Assembly: GCA_020226215.1 (NCBI GenBank)
Contig: CM035232.1
Coordinates: 21,111,276-21,175,275, forward strand
DNA length: 64,000 nucleotides
Reading direction: 5' to 3'
Origin: Sindora glabra
Taxonomy: Eukaryota; Streptophyta; Magnoliopsida; Fabales; Fabaceae
Both the position numbers and the translations under genes were made by a program. The notes under the pieces were generated by a model that saw only the letters and a list, made by a program, of their open reading frames with translations, had not been told where the DNA came from and ran no database searches. This document shows positions 34,796 to 49,721 of this stretch, piece after piece. Numbering within the stretch: the first letter of the stretch is position 1; every line of letters begins with the position of its first letter.

Positions 34796-36249
34796 AGAAA
34801 AAATGTGAAATTCAAATATCTAACCGAATGGATACTTTTATCCCTATAATTAGGATTGTATACAATCATTCAAAAAGTATCAATGTGGCTTAGGAATATT
34901 CAAGCAATTGTAGATTTCCAACCGCTTTAAATAAGTTTGTGCCAACAAATGTATTCATATCTCGAGCAATAGGACAAGGGATGTTCCTTTGACTAGCATA
35001 AATACTATGTTCGATTAAGTATATCTAGTCTAAGCAAAATGTGTATATCCAATTAAAACATCATATATGAAATTTTTTAATTTGTATGATGTTGCAATTG
35101 AGTTTGAAATTGGCAAAAGTTCAAAAATTGATAACAATTACCTCTTATTTTTTTAATAATGGCTCATAGACAAAAATTAAATATGTGAGAAGTAAAGAGG
35201 AACTTTTTATACATGTATGCATACGTTGATATAATTAAGTAAATCCAGCAACTTTCTCATAAAATATTTATTGGGCCTCAATTTACTACAAACACTAAAT
35301 CACAAGCTTAGATAAATGTACCAAGTTAGTACATAATTAAATCACAATTTTATATTAGACTGTAATTATGTTTGATAATTGGATTAAATTTTAATTATTT
35401 ATTTTATTAAATTAAAATTTTCAATTAATAATAATTCACTAAATTCTAACAAATTATGCTCTTAAGATCAATATCGAGTTCAGAGAAACTTCTTTTTATT
35501 AACTTTGATGAATTTTGGTCTAAGGTTAAAAATTAAAATCTTCGCATAGCTAAAAACCATCATTTGGGGGGGGGGGGGGGGAGGAAAGTTGCAAGGATAT
35601 TGTTTACAAAGGGACGTTCTTTGTTTTTAATTATTTGTTAATCATTCTCCCATCTTACCTTGTTTTTTGAATGTACGGTAGCTGGAAATGAAAGATCCAA
35701 CTCTCAGCTTTAGAAAAGTCCAAATGGTGATATCATTATCATGCAGAGGGCATTGGATTCCAATATTTCAAAAATAAGATCATGCGTTTGCAGAGCAAAA
35801 TAAAACAGTTTCAGAAGATTTTAACAGCTTCCATTCTTACCAAACACTGCTTCGATACTCTTCAGAAAGTGAAATGGTTTTCGGGAGAATCCATCAAATC
35901 AATGGTACCATCTCAGTCCTTTTCTCTGGTTTTCGAAAAAATTTAACTAAAGGAAGCTTGTCGGATTTAAAAAATTCACCCTTGATTCTTCTTGAGTGTC
36001 AATGTAAATAATCCATTATCACGATCAAAAAAAGATACAAATCTAAAATTATTTAATATCTCACTGGCATCATATTTACCAAAAGATGTAAGAAAATATT
36101 GTAAAGTAAGGATATTCCAAGCGAGGTTGGATTAGATTTTCAAAAGTTTTTGCATTAAAAACAGCGTTCTTAAAACAGAGTAATCAAAATTATGATCTGA
36201 AAACAAAAGGAATCAGTTCAAAATATTTTCACTCAGCCAAAAATCCATA
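34796..36249. other. Non-coding stretch with a G16 run
   Basis: The poly-G run is at 35,566-35,581. 35,640-35,960 is less AT-rich but without an interpretable frame. Confidence 0.45.
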
Positions 36250-36960
36250 TATCATGAATTAGTGCTCAAACAAAATAATTTAAACATGCAAGAAATAATA
36301 TAATTGCAGAAATTAAACGGAGATAAAGGGTAAAGAGGATGCAAACATATATAGTAATTAATTCCACAAAGAAGAAAATCTATTCCTAAGTATGCATCCA
36401 TTCTTTAAAATTGAACAATCTTCAATTTCGTGATTATAATTCTATCTTTTCAGTTTAATGATTTTAGAGAAATCTTACAATCAATTAATAGATGCAAACT
36501 TTCTCTTATAGTGCCTTGCATAAGAATTAAGCTCCTTATAGAGTTAGCTTACTCTAGAAGATTTATGATACTTAATCAAACACAAAATCCTTGATTAAAG
36601 TGATTAAGGATTGAACTAAGAGTAAAAGAGTAGTGCTCTTTGCAAAGTAAGTTCTAAAATGAAGTTTTCATTAGTTTTTGATTCAAATGGATGTTTTGAA
36701 ATCAATAAAGAAAAACTCAATAGACCTTAGGTTTTGTATACCTCTCATACTTAGAAATGAATTTTAATTTTGAATGTTTATATATGAATTGAAATGATAA
36801 AATGCCCTTATAATTACTTATAACTGTAATTTTGAAAAGATACTTTCATATAATCAATTATATAAGTAATTATACAAACTTATTTTTTGAAAATTTTGAA
36901 TTATAATCAATTACATTCAATCTAGGTATTCCAAGTTTTACATTACTATATTGTTATAAT
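36250..36960 (-). mobile_element. Possible antisense LTR fragment, SIRE/Maximus-like copia
   Basis: Words such as gggtaaagaggatgcaaac and the ataatcaatta motif series resemble, in reverse orientation, the LTRs of plant SIRE/Maximus copia elements as I remember them. There are no ends, no primer site and no coding sequence, so this is a weak call. Confidence 0.25.
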
Positions 36961-39039
36961 TTGCTCTACTTTACTTTTGCTTTCATTTGTTATTAGCCAT
37001 TGGTGTTTCTTCCATTTTCCCTTGCAAGTGGGGAAACCAATATCACTGTTCCAAAAGGAGCCAATAACACATGAAGCCATTATTGCACTCAATAACTAGT
37101 TATAAAATCATAGCAAATTTACTAAACCAAAATAATACATTTCAAGATTTTCCCTATACTTTAGAGGTGGCTCCACATCTTCGCGGTTAATTTCAAAATT
37201 CTAAACCCAATTAAATATAGTTAATTTGATTTTTTTTGTCCGAGTTGAATTTCAAATAATTTCGTTTTGGGGTTTTCTGCTAAAGGCATGGCGCACATTT
37301 ATGACAGCTTTTGCCTGTAACTGCACATGCAACGAGGAAAGCTTAACTCGCCCACGAATCCACGATTGAACACGCAAAACGGGTTCAGGACCACGAATTT
37401 TCATGAATTATTTAATTTATGAATTTATGAATTTATGACTATAACAAATGGCGAGATTATAATTATTCTTAATTAATATTATTTTATAAATTTCTCTTAA
37501 AAATTTAAAATAATTATAAATAAGGGGTATGCATTGATTCTTAAACGTAGCATTAACGACTATGATTAGCATTTTCCAAAAATTATTTATGTGACTTTTT
37601 TATAAGGCAAGGCGAACTTTTATTATTATTCCCATTTCAAGCATATGATAGTCCACATAAATTCACCCTCCGCATCTCACATGTATTCTCATGATATTCC
37701 AATTCATTAGGACTATTTATGTCAGAAATTATTTCATGCATTATATGAAGTTAAAGTGATTTTTAAATACTATATTGTTTATGAGTTTTAATTAAATATA
37801 GAATTGTAATTATTTGTTACATTTAACAATCTAAATAAGTAGAGCCTTATATTTTTATAGATTATTTATTGATCTTAATTTCTAACCTCTGATCAGTAAG
37901 GGACTGTGAAAATACAGGGGAGCAATTATTTGAATGATCCTATGCAATAATTATAATTACAATTATTATATTGAATCAAAATTCATAAATAATTGATAAC
38001 TATTGCTACTAGTTGAAGAATGTTTATATTTTGTGTTAAACAACATGCGAGAACCTTTTGTTCTTTAATCTAGACCGTTGGTTTGTTGCATTTTAAAAAA
38101 TAAAATTCATAAATAATTTAATATTTAAAACTTATTTAAAATAATTTCATATAATATATGACATGTATTTAAAAAATATTTTGTTGGTCTTCTTGCATTT
38201 TCTTATCCAACCAATATGCCGTTCAGACAAGGTTTTACGTCACAATCTAAAATGAAAGGCTCAATTTTACATCTAATTCCTTATATATAAGTATAAATTC
38301 ATCACATATAAACTGCATTTTAATGTAATATTTTGATTTAGTTCCTTCATTGTATAAATTGAATTATATTTGATCCTTGTTAACAAATTTAATCAAATTG
38401 AAAAGTAAAAATCCTATTTGACACATATATTTTTATTAGACTCCAAATTAGTAATCAATATTGAAAGAAAAATTACTTAATTACATGATGCCAATGATTA
38501 AATTAAAGTATTTTTTTAACATTAGGAAAATCATGATATTCTAAATTTTTTGAGGTTATAGGGTTAATTTCATTAAAATTTTCCATCTATTGAATATCTG
38601 CTATAGTTTTGTTGAAACTCTTTTGTCAAATGAAAGTTTCAACCTTAACTTTGACAAAATCATTAATTTATATCTAAGTGATTTAAATTTATATATTAAG
38701 GCCACTAAAGTACAATATTTTATTTAAAAAGGTTAAATGGATCACTTAAAATATTATAGCGATCGAAATTATAATTAAGCTAAAATAAAATATTTATAAA
38801 AATGCATCACCTATTATACTAAGTTACTTATAAGATAATAAGTATAGAATTTAAATTTAATTTATTATCAATATAAAATATTTTACATTATCAATGAATA
38901 AAAAATATGTTATTAAAAAAGTAATAATAATAAAAAAATTTAATAGCAATACAGAAATTTTAAAAACAAATTTATAAATATGACAACATGTGAGTGGGTA
39001 ATAGTGTAAAATCAATTTACATTAATAGTAAATTAAATT

Positions 39040-39086
<47 letters not shown>

Positions 39087-39922
39087 ATTGAACTAAGAAA
39101 GCTTCGCAAAATGAAAACAAACCTTTGGGACATCAGAAGTCAACGACTTTTTCTGCCATCAGTGCTCCGAAGCTATTTGCCACTCTATATGCCAACAAAT
39201 AATGACAAATCTACTCTCCTAATGTTGATCTATCTTTTGAAGAACATTAATTTGAGTTGGTCCTAAGTTTTTTGTGAAATTTCATCAAAACTAAAGGTTT
39301 CAGCAAATAGATTCCATAAATTTGCTAATAGTTTGGTAATATATTACAAAGTGTGGTATATTGATCGTAGTTTTAGATAATATAATGTTAGTTCTCATTT
39401 GCAATTCTGTTTTATGTTGCTTTAGGCTATTTGGTGGAAGAATTTTTTTGAATTCTCATTATTGATTAGCTATTTTGTAATGGTGACGCAAAGTATTTAA
39501 GTAAAATATCCTGGGTTTTGTTTTCAAGTTTGTTTTTCAAATTATATTTTATAAAGCAAGTTTATCAATACCTTTTTATGACTTCTACAAAGATCAATGT
39601 TAGTTTTAAAAAAAGATTTCTATGACAAAGTTGTAGTCCTAAGAATGCCAAATCTAACCATATATGAAAAAATTAAAGAGCCCAATAGACCATGAGATTG
39701 ATTCCTAAGTTTAGGTTGATCCAAAGTAGGCAATTTATATTTTCACTTTTAAGTTTGAACAAATTGAGAATGAGTGTATTAATGAAATTGCTTTACACCC
39801 ACCTAAATTTGATAAGGCACGTGATGTTAGAGATTTGTTAATTGATATTTTGCTAAATGTTTTGAATATAAGATATCATAAGCAAGTAATTCCTAACATA
39901 AACTTGGAAAAAGGAAAAGTTG
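36961..39922. other. AT-rich intergenic DNA
   Basis: It has an (AT)19 run at 39,043-39,080 and no supported gene. A GC-richer patch at 37,270-37,400 is uninterpretable. Confidence 0.45.
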
Positions 39923-40265
39923 CAAATGGCTAATTTGGAATCTCATATTCAATTGCTTAATCTTATGAATGAGGAATTACATCATCAAATGGATTGTTTG
40001 ACTACTCAATCAAATGAGCTTATTCAGAATATGCAAAATCTTTAAAATCATAATGCTAATTTCAAAAGTCAATTGGAAGTCCTCTAACAACAATACTACC
40101 AATATCAATTTAATGTTAATATGGAAAAATTAATTATAGTTAATAGGGTTAGAATCTTAATTCATTTAGATGAAGGTCAAATCATGCTAGTATCATTCAA
40201 GAAGGGAAAAATAAATATATTCTATATAAATAGTGGCTAAATAGGTCACTTTAAAGCTTATTGTT
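39923..40265 (+). pseudogene. Decayed gag-like coiled coil with zinc-knuckle remnant
   Basis: From the ATG at 39,926 the frame reads MANLESHIQLLNLMNEELHH, then SNELIQNMQNL, a stop at 40,043, and continued coil-like residues (NANFKSQLEVL, stop). About 150 bases further the DNA reads NSG*IGHFKAYC, close to the second half of a CCHC zinc knuckle (CG-x-x-GHF-x-x-x-C) with its first cysteines lost. A coiled coil followed by a knuckle fits the gag C-terminus of large plant copia elements. This is inference from two weak signals that agree in order. Confidence 0.35.
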
Positions 40266-41220
40266 TTTGTAATGTAGCTTGCTCTATTTTAGTATAAAAC
40301 ATTAAACTTTGACATTGTTCTTTTTATGTGCAAAGTTTGAAAGAACTTTTTTTAAACAGCAATACAATTCAATCCACATCATGTGGCTTTTGAACTAATA
40401 AGACTTCCATGTTGCAAACCTTCTTCTTATCACTTTAGGTAACAGATTAGAAACTTAAACTCAACATGAAAGATTATATAATTGAAGAAGTAAGTTTGAA
40501 AAAGCATGTTTAACAAGATTTACATCAAAGTCAATCTACCTTACAGTTGGAATTAGAGATCTAGATATGTTAGTCCATGAACATGGATGATGAAATTGTT
40601 AAGCTCCCATAACTATCTTATCTTAAGCATTTTTACAAAGTTTTGAAACTTCACCTCCAAATCTTCAAGGATTTTTCCAAGCAAGTAATATCATACATTA
40701 AGTTCAAACACTAGTACATATCTAGTCTTACTTGTTCTGAGCTATTTTACCATCATAATGATAAGTTTTTTTTATGTGGATATCACCATTAATTAAAGCT
40801 CCAAATGGAATTTATAGCCTAAGCTTAGTTGCTAGGACATTAGGTTTGATTTTTTATTATGTTTAATTATCTAATATTTTTTATTAATTTCTAGGTTCAT
40901 TTTAGTTTTTTGCATATACTATTCCAAGTTTGTCTATCTCATACTTTTATATTTTTCCTTGTGTAAAGGATTATATACACTAAAAGATTAACTATTTATT
41001 AATTTTATGACATATATTTTATTATAAGCAAATGATTACATAGAAGTTTTTCTTTAAAAATAAGTTTGATATCTATATATTGATTGATTATTACAGTAAT
41101 TAGGTAGCTAACTTACTTAAAAAAATTGATTGACATATGCTATAAGTTAAAATATTCAAAATTTTATAATTTAATTTTTTTAAAATTAAACCAAATACTA
41201 TCTTTTTGCAAGAAAATTGT

Positions 41221-43310
41221 TAACCCCAAGACCTTATATGATGAATTTTGATAATGACAAATGAGTGAAAAAAATAGCATTGCATGTCTCTCTCTTAAGT
41301 GTTATAAAATTCTTAGTAGATATGTTATACTATAATTATAATAACAATGTTTGATTATATGTTAAAGTATTGAATCATATACAAGATCAATAAATATATT
41401 ATATTATGGTTGATGCATATACATGATATGATGATTTTGTATGTTCTTGTGCTAACTTATTATATTTTTTATGTATGAATTATGCATATTAATATCTTGA
41501 TATATTAGATTGGATAAATCAAATAGTTTGCAAAAATTATGTATATTATAAAAGAAAGTCTAAGAAGAAAAAGAGATAGCAATAAATTAAAATCAATAAA
41601 ATATTTTATTATACTTAACTAAAAAAGAAACAATAAAAAAATTCAAGAAAGAAGATACATACAAAGTGTTAAAGAATTGAAAGATTGAAGTTTTAGAAGT
41701 TTGGAAATATCAGTAAGACTTAAACACTTTATTTGGTATAACCTTTCTTTTTAGGTGTAGAATTTCTTGTAAAATAAAATTTTCATGATATAAAGTTCAA
41801 GTATGTTTCTAAAATCTTAACTTTATTAAAATATTTTAAAAAGATAGGCTACATTCATATTTTTATAAAATAACTTATAAGTCACTTGAAAAATAAATAA
41901 GATATAAGTTTTTTATTTTTATCAATTTTAACATTTGGTCGCTCTTTTGATTATATATTATAGAATACAAATGCTTTGATTGTGAAATTTTTTCATATGA
42001 AAATAAACTTAAAGACTTTTCCATAAATAGGTCATTTTCCTAAAATAATCAAAATATGAGAAAAATTATAACTTTTACAAATTGAGTATTAAAATCAAGT
42101 TTTTACTATCTAGTCTTTCTAATATTTACTTATAGTTTTAATCATATCTCAAAAAATACAAATTATATAAGGACGAAACTAGTTTCATTTAAAACTAAAC
42201 TTAAATACCCTTTTAACAATAGGTCTTTTTCTTAAAATGAAAAAATTACAACATTTTAAAATTAAATCAGTAATCTTGTCTTTAGGAAGTGATTCATAAA
42301 ATGATTCTTGTCAAATAGAAGCTAAAATTTTCATTAAAAGCAATTCTCTCTTTTTAATACGTAAATAATAGCTTTAAATAGTTAGTTTTCATTGTTAAAT
42401 GTTGTAAATAGTTTTCATTCTTACATATTCCAAATAACTATAATACCTTTTAAATTTCTTATACAAACTAAGAATCATCATATACAATATATAAGAAGCA
42501 TAAACTTCATCTTTTAATATTATTTTACTCTTTCATTCATTCAAATTATGATTTAGGCTCTTTATTGTGAATTTCTTCTATTACAGGAACTTTATTTGTT
42601 TTATTCATTATATGAGAGAGATTATATGAGTTGTTATTCTTGTTAAATTAATTTATAATTGTAAAGAGTGATATATCCCTTAGAAAATCTTAAAAAGGGT
42701 GTTCAAATGCTTAATTTAAATTTAAAGAAATAGTGGATTGAAATACAAGTTTGAAAACCTTAGAGAGTGAATGTATACCTTAAAGAGGATATTTAAGGGG
42801 AACAACTATAGATTATTGTGTTTTATCTTTTTACCCTACTTTTTTTATATTTTATTAGATGCTCTATTTTTATTAATAAAATTTGTTGAATGTATTATGT
42901 TAATGCATGTCTTGATGCTTGACTAATCAAGTGGTTAAAAAAGATATATATTTATACATGAGCTTATTAATAATTTATCCATGTATAGTTGGTAAAATTA
43001 TTGAACATATTTGGTTATAATGCTTATCTTGATGTTTAGATAATCAAATACTTAGAAGAGATATACATTTATTTATGAACTTTTTAATGATTTATGTATG
43101 CGCAATTAGATGAATTAGTTTTCATAAATTCACTAAATTGATATATTTTAAGTGTCAACATCTTCATAAAATTTTCTTAGGTTTGCTTGAATTGAAATTA
43201 TCTTTATGACTTCCAAAAATCAAGAGTTTTTCAATAAAAGTTTTAAAAATTTTGAAAACACTCAATTCATCTCATTTTGGGTGTGAGTTACTAAGACTTA
43301 CAGAAATATA
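41221..43310 (+). mobile_element. Possible LTR of a SIRE/Maximus-like copia element (decayed)
   Basis: The left end ttaaccccaagacc followed by gatgaattttgataatgaca, a middle stretch with gtaaagagtgatatatccc and gaaaaccttagagagtga, and a right part with gaaaacactcaattcat are in the order known for SIRE-type LTRs. Boundaries, target duplications and internal domain are missing. Solo-LTR status is a guess. Confidence 0.3.
42895..43125 (+). repeat. ~118-bp diverged tandem repeat
   Basis: Two units share tgcatgtcttgatgcttga-type starts and gatatacatttatttatgaac-type middles. Confidence 0.6.
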
Positions 43311-43328
43311 GGCATGTGAATAAGCTTG

Positions 43329-46300
43329 TTATACCCTCTCTAAAATTTTAAAGTACATTTCATTATTAAAATAATTAGTTAATTAATATGGTAATTATTA
43401 AAATAATATTTTATACAAAATGGATAAATTATGACAAGAAAAATATGAATTGAGATATTGGATGATGAAGAAATTAATAAATTGAATGGATTTTAAAGTG
43501 ATGACTTAGTACGAAAAAGTTGAAAAAAAGGAGATAAAATAAAATATTTAAGAGTTAAAAAAGTTTTAAAGTGAGTATGTAAATATGTAAAAGATTTAGG
43601 GCACTTTTGTGAAATGTCAGTATCCAAATTCCTTTTTTCTCCTTATTTCTCCAAAAAAAAATTCCTAATCCTTCATATTAAAACTCGATTGCACTCTCAT
43701 CAACTTCCTTTCCTCCTCTTCATTTTCTTCCTTAGTCAAGCCACACAAAAAGTCAATCCTCATCAAATCTATCATATAAGTAAGGTAAGATATCTATTAT
43801 AGGTAAGTCCTCTTTATTTTTTTTATTTTAAAAAGATTTAAATGTTTTAGCTAAAAAAGGAAAACATGGACCCTAAGCTCAAATTGATGATTTTGTGTGT
43901 TTAAAAACTAACAACCTTCACATTCATCTCTATAATACTTCTTCCATACTAAGTGAGTGAACATTCTAGTTTTATTTAATAAATTAAATTGATTTTATTT
44001 AATTTGAATTAAATTTTCTAGGTTTTAATGGATAAATGTGTTAAAATATAATGATTGATTGGAAATCTTAGTTAATTTTAGTGTGAATATTATGTTATTA
44101 GTAATCTATTATGGTTGGGACATGGTTGGTGACCTCATAAATGTGACGAAATGGAATATGTCATATAAATAGTGAAATTTCTAGAGAAATATAAGGGAAT
44201 CATATGAAAATTGTTTCCAAAAGTGTTTCATTAAACTTAAATGATAATGTATGCTTTAGTAACCAATCATAGGATAATTGTGTTTGCAAGTAATGTATTA
44301 AGTTTCTTTCTTTATAAAGGCATTTCCATTATTCTGTTTAATATTATATCTATGTAATATAAGTAAATATAATATTTTTTCCTAGAATAATATATATACT
44401 ATTCCTAAAATATTCCTAGTTAAATATTAATGTGGACAAGGATAACAATAATATATTGAGACTAATATGTATATTGACTAACGATTGTAATTATAGATAT
44501 ATGATATCAAGTTAGCTCATATGTACAAGTTAGAAAATAAATATATTGAACTAACTTGATATAAAAATACTACATGGATCGTTATATAAGTGTTATAAGT
44601 AATTCTTGTAATGATAATAATATAAGTGATCTTTTAACCTAAAATTATTGTGATCTTTTACATAAGGAGTGGTGTACTTTGATGATATTTAATGTTACTC
44701 ATACCAAGGTTGGCTTTATAAGTAATGATTAGGTATACCACAAATACCATAAATCATAATAAAACAATATAAATAATTTAGATAGAATTTTATCCTTTTT
44801 ATGTGGAAGAAATGATATTTATAGGTCCCTTAATTAAATGAGACTATGAAATGTATGGTTTTGCTTAAATGAATCAATATATGATATTAATTTATTTATT
44901 TTTAGGTAGTCTACTTAAAAATAAAAAAATACATAGATTGAATTATGAAGACGGCAATACATTCCATGCCTCGAATTTAATCTAGATGTTTAAAAGAAAA
45001 AAGGATTAAATAACATAAGATATTGGTCTTGGAACAGTTACATTGAGTCACTAACATTTTCACTACTTAAGTAGTAGTAATATCTTGCTAGATAATATTC
45101 ATTTTTCATGGTACTGAAGTAAAATTTTAGATTCATTACTAATGTAATGAGAACCTATAGGATCACACACAATAAGTGTATCAAATATTAAGGTCATAAT
45201 ATAATTAGAAAATTTTAGTTAGATTAAGGCTTCTAATTATAATAGGTCCAATACGTTTAGGTTTCATTAAGTAATAATATAATATGATTAGGTTATATTT
45301 AGAAAATATTAAATATGAGCTAATTATTAAATAGAGTTATATTTAATCCTTGTCAATGATCAAATGCCAATTATATCCTTTCTTAAGGTAGTTTTAGTTA
45401 AATACTAAAGGGGAATTTTATTTATGAGATAAAATAAGTTAGTTAAATAATATAATCTAATTGATATTAATTAAATATTTTAAAAGGAAATATCTAGTTA
45501 AGGTATTAATCTTTTGAAAAGGAAATATTTAGTCGAGATATCATTCTTTTAAAAGGGAAATATCTGGGCAAGATTAGAAAAAGTATAGTTATTATCTATG
45601 AAATAAAGTCTCATAACTAACATTGCATTGAAAGAGAGAGTAATCTTATCCAATTAAACTGGAATATTTGATTGCTCATGTGGATATTGTAAAGATATTA
45701 CTCTAGAGGACAATATTTATGATTTGTCATCCTATTTCATGCATTTGCATGAGATCTAATTATTATCAAACGTTATTCAAATGTTTGATAGTAAATCGTT
45801 CATGCATTTGTTATCATTTGAATGCAGGTGATCAGATTGTTCATTAAGAAACAAAAGTAGATCTTTCTATAACAAATGTGTCTCACACAAGAAAGGTATA
45901 AACCATAACACTAGTTTATAATCCTTTGCTTGGATTATTGGAATTTTTTAGAATAAAAATTTTAAAATTTTCACTATATTATTTGATCTGAAACCTAATA
46001 ACAAAATGTAATAGAGCTAGGAATCGCTTCAATAGCATTTCCCTTTTTTCTAAGAGGGTAAAATCACTTCCAAAAGTGATTATTCACTTTTAAAATCAAA
46101 AATCCTTAATCAAAATTGCTTCTAGAAGTGATTTCAAGCTTTTACAAGGCAACTAGAGGTCTAAAATTGCTTTCAAAATCAATTCTCCTAACTGAGTTTC
46201 ATGTTTTAATATTAGAACTATCGATAGTTGACCATTTAATCCATGTTTAACCTTGAATTTGAATCATAAATATATGAATAAGGATTTTTGCTCTCCAACC

Positions 46301-46990
46301 ATATTTATGACTATTATGCATTGAAATTTATTAAAAATTGGATGTAAATAAGGCATTAATGTGTTAAAGTTGTTTAAGGCCTTTGCAATGGAGACATGAT
46401 AGTATTGAAAATATAATGGTGATTCATATTGGTAGTGCTCATGTTAATTGAGCTAAATGGTATTAATGTTTATGAAAAATGAGATGGAAGTATAATGACA
46501 TTATTTCAAACATTGGATTTGGTGACAGCTTGTAAGGGTTAAGGTTGACTTGTAAAGAGAAGGATAAGCTCATGAGAGATAAGAATAGATGGGAGTTATA
46601 AAGAGATTTATTTACTTTTATTTCTTTATTATCATTATATCTCGTGTAATGGTATAATTGAGTTTATATAATCATATAGATGATATGTTAATGCTAATAA
46701 GAAATTGTGATTGTGAATGGTGTAGTCAAAGTACGTAAATCCAAAGAAAGATAAATTTTAGTTGGTAACCTTATTTTAAATATCTAAATTATATGTTGCT
46801 TGAGTGTTTATTCACTTAATCCTAAACTTATCTTTCTATATTTTTCTTTTATAGATTTTTAGGTTAAGTCTCTTCTACTACTATCTTAAAGCCAAACTCT
46901 AGGAGTTCCTTAGAATGACAAAGGATAGCAAATGAATATTTTGATGTAGATAGATATTCTGGATTTTGTTTTGCATAGAGTTAAGGGTAA
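43329..46990 (+). mobile_element. Possible solo LTR of a Tekay/Del-type Ty3 chromovirus (decayed)
   Basis: It opens tgttataccctctctaaaat and contains agggcacttttgtgaaatgt, then a pyrimidine-rich tract. Near the far end comes gcttgagtgtttattcactt followed by a pyrimidine tract and ag. These are typical in order and spacing of long Tekay/Del LTRs as I recall them. No gag-pol and no target duplication are visible. The call is tentative. Confidence 0.3.
45482..45577 (+). repeat. 34-35-bp tandem repeat, three copies
   Basis: Three successive units start aaaagg(g)aaatat(c/t)t and include gata/gtat before a ctttt run; the last is truncated. Confidence 0.75.
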
Positions 46991-47153
46991 AGGGATACAA
47001 GCTTATACCTTTAGAACTAGTTAAACCAATTTATTCCCAAACTTAGATAAAATATGAGTAGGTTTACCTGTTCCTTATTGTTAGATCCTTTTAATTAATA
47101 AAATCTCATTTTCCCTTCTTGTTGTATGACTATTCAATCTATTTCTCCTAATT

Positions 47154-47240
47154 ATTCATTTGTACCATAATATATTAAATAGAAATGTAGATTAAGTATT
47201 CATTTGTACCATAATATATTAAATAGAAATGTAGATTAAG
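47154..47240 (+). repeat. Perfect 44-bp tandem duplication
   Basis: The unit attcatttgtaccataatat…attaag occurs twice with no differences in its core, so it is a recent event in otherwise decayed DNA. Confidence 0.95.
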
Positions 47241-49718
47241 CTAGTAGAAACTAATTCATCGAATTTCATGCTAATGATATCTACAATTGATCGTCACAGG
47301 CCTTTTTTTTAAAAAAAATTAATCATGTTCTTCAATTGCTCTGCACGAGAAATAGTTTATGTAGTTTTTATGCGTGTAAGTAGTTCCTCACATGATCTTA
47401 CATTCCAAGACAAGATGTGAGTTTCATAATTGGCGTAACCATATGAAAGCACAAAATATTCTTGCATTCATGTGCTGCGAAAATATATAAAAATTTCACA
47501 TTTTTTATGATGATATATACATGCATATCGATTTTTTCAATAATGATAAAGATAATAATTCATTTAATATATATAATTTTAAATTTAGCGTACAAATATA
47601 ATAAAAATAAAAATTTTAAAATAATATTGTTTTGTTAATATATCACTAAAATATCAACATAAATTTCATTTTAATTGTTTATAGAAACATCCAATATTAC
47701 TTCCATAACTTTTAACTTTATATTTTAAGTTTAAATTTAAAATTGTGTAAACATTCTTTTTTATTTTTACGATATATTTTATATTGATTTTCATCTTGTA
47801 AAATGTTAATTATCAATTCTATTTTTGAAAAATGAAATTAAATAAATTAGTTTTTATATAAATATTAATAAAATAATAAAACAATTAATGTTGCTAGATA
47901 TAAATTTGATATAAAAAATTTATACAAAAATAAAAATTGAAAAATGAATTTTCTTCAACGAAAAATGAGGATGTATATTCTAAAATCTTGTATATTATAA
48001 AATCTTACTTATATTGAATAAGACCAATTCTATGATGCCTTCAGTGAAAAATACAGGTACCATATCTTAAGTGATGTAGCCAAATTATATATGTTGGATG
48101 ACTTCTATATAAGAGTTGTGCACAACTAATCCAATTAGATAATGGGTAAAAAAGTTAAATAAAAAATTCTTATTTTAGCCAACTCATATTTATGAAATTT
48201 GTAATGATACCTAGATATTTTTAGATTGGATCACCACAATTGACATTTTGATGAAAAAATTTGCATGCTATATTCTTAAATATATTATTTTAATTATTTT
48301 ATCCGCAATATTATTTTTTTAATAACAAGGTGTCTACTTATCATAAATTTATTAAAAAAATAGTGTTATATACAATGCAACAAAATTATATTTGGAAATT
48401 AATGCATTACCTCCAAATAATTTTTGAAATTTTTTTATTTTAACTAATCAAATTTTAATAGATGTCATGTTATTATTTTTTAAATATAATGTAATATCTT
48501 TATATTTTTGTTCTTTTAAATTTTCTAAGTTCGTATATAAAATCAAATAATATCGAGAAATTGTTAGTAAAAAACCAACATTTATGTACATATACTTATC
48601 TATGTATGTTTAAGTACATCTTACCTAAAAAATTAAAACTAAAAAATATAGATAATTTGTTATTATATAACTTTGACTTAATATAAACAGTTCATTATTG
48701 AGTTTGATACATTAGATTATTAGCTGCATTTTTTTCTTGATATTAGTCTTTATTTTCTTCACAATTTCACATATTACCAAGAGAAACTCAATTTCTTCTC
48801 ATTTATTTTTTTTATTTTATCTTATACAAAATCATTAATAACAATAAGTTAAATCATTAAAATAAATATTTCATTTGAAAACAATAGTATATAGTTGTAA
48901 AAGCTTTTATTTAATATAATTTATAAGATAAGAAAAGTAAAAAAAATACACATATTAGATCTTTATAAGTATATACGTAGTACTTAAATTTTTAAATAAA
49001 ACTTATTGAATATATTTTAAACATGCTTAGAGAATTTAATTTTGGGTATTGACATGTCAAAAAAAATATATGTTTAAGTATCATTTCTTTCAAAAGTATT
49101 AATGAATATTAGACTTTTGATTGAAAATAATACAAAATTTATTAGTAAATTAAGTATTTTAAAAGATTATTTTATGTATTAATGTACAAAGAATAAGTGA
49201 AGGACATTATTTAAAAAAAGAGAAAAAATAAAAAATAACTTCACAAAGTAGAAGTTTAGATTGTTAACTATATTTTATATTCTCAAAATAATTATGTGGT
49301 AATTTTTTGAAAGTATTTTAGTTTTAAAAATTTTAAATTATAATTATAATATATTATAAATAAATTTGATTTAATAATTATTAAATTATATTTATTATAT
49401 AGTAAAAAAGTATAAAAATATACATATAAATTAATATAGATAATCCACTTATGTTACTTATTTTAAGTTATTAGTGGATCTAAAATTAAAATAAAATTCA
49501 TGGTTCATTATATAATTGTTATATCATTAACTTTTTTACCTATTAAATAAGATTTTTTATTATAAATCTTGTCCATTCATTTTTATATCATTAAAATTTA
49601 ATGATTTTTATTCTACCACAAAATCAAAATATCAATATCTATATTTTTACTCTAAATATGTTAGAATTGTCCTTTTGATATATGCTCATTACAACTTACG
49701 ATCAAGTGGTTGTTATAC
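47241..49718. other. AT-rich intergenic DNA
   Basis: No gene, RNA or bounded element is seen. Confidence 0.5.
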
Positions 49719-49721
49719 TTA

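Noticed and set aside
43614..43802. Frame in a pyrimidine-rich tract
   Set aside because: It better fits the transcribed pyrimidine-rich part of a decayed LTR than a protein.
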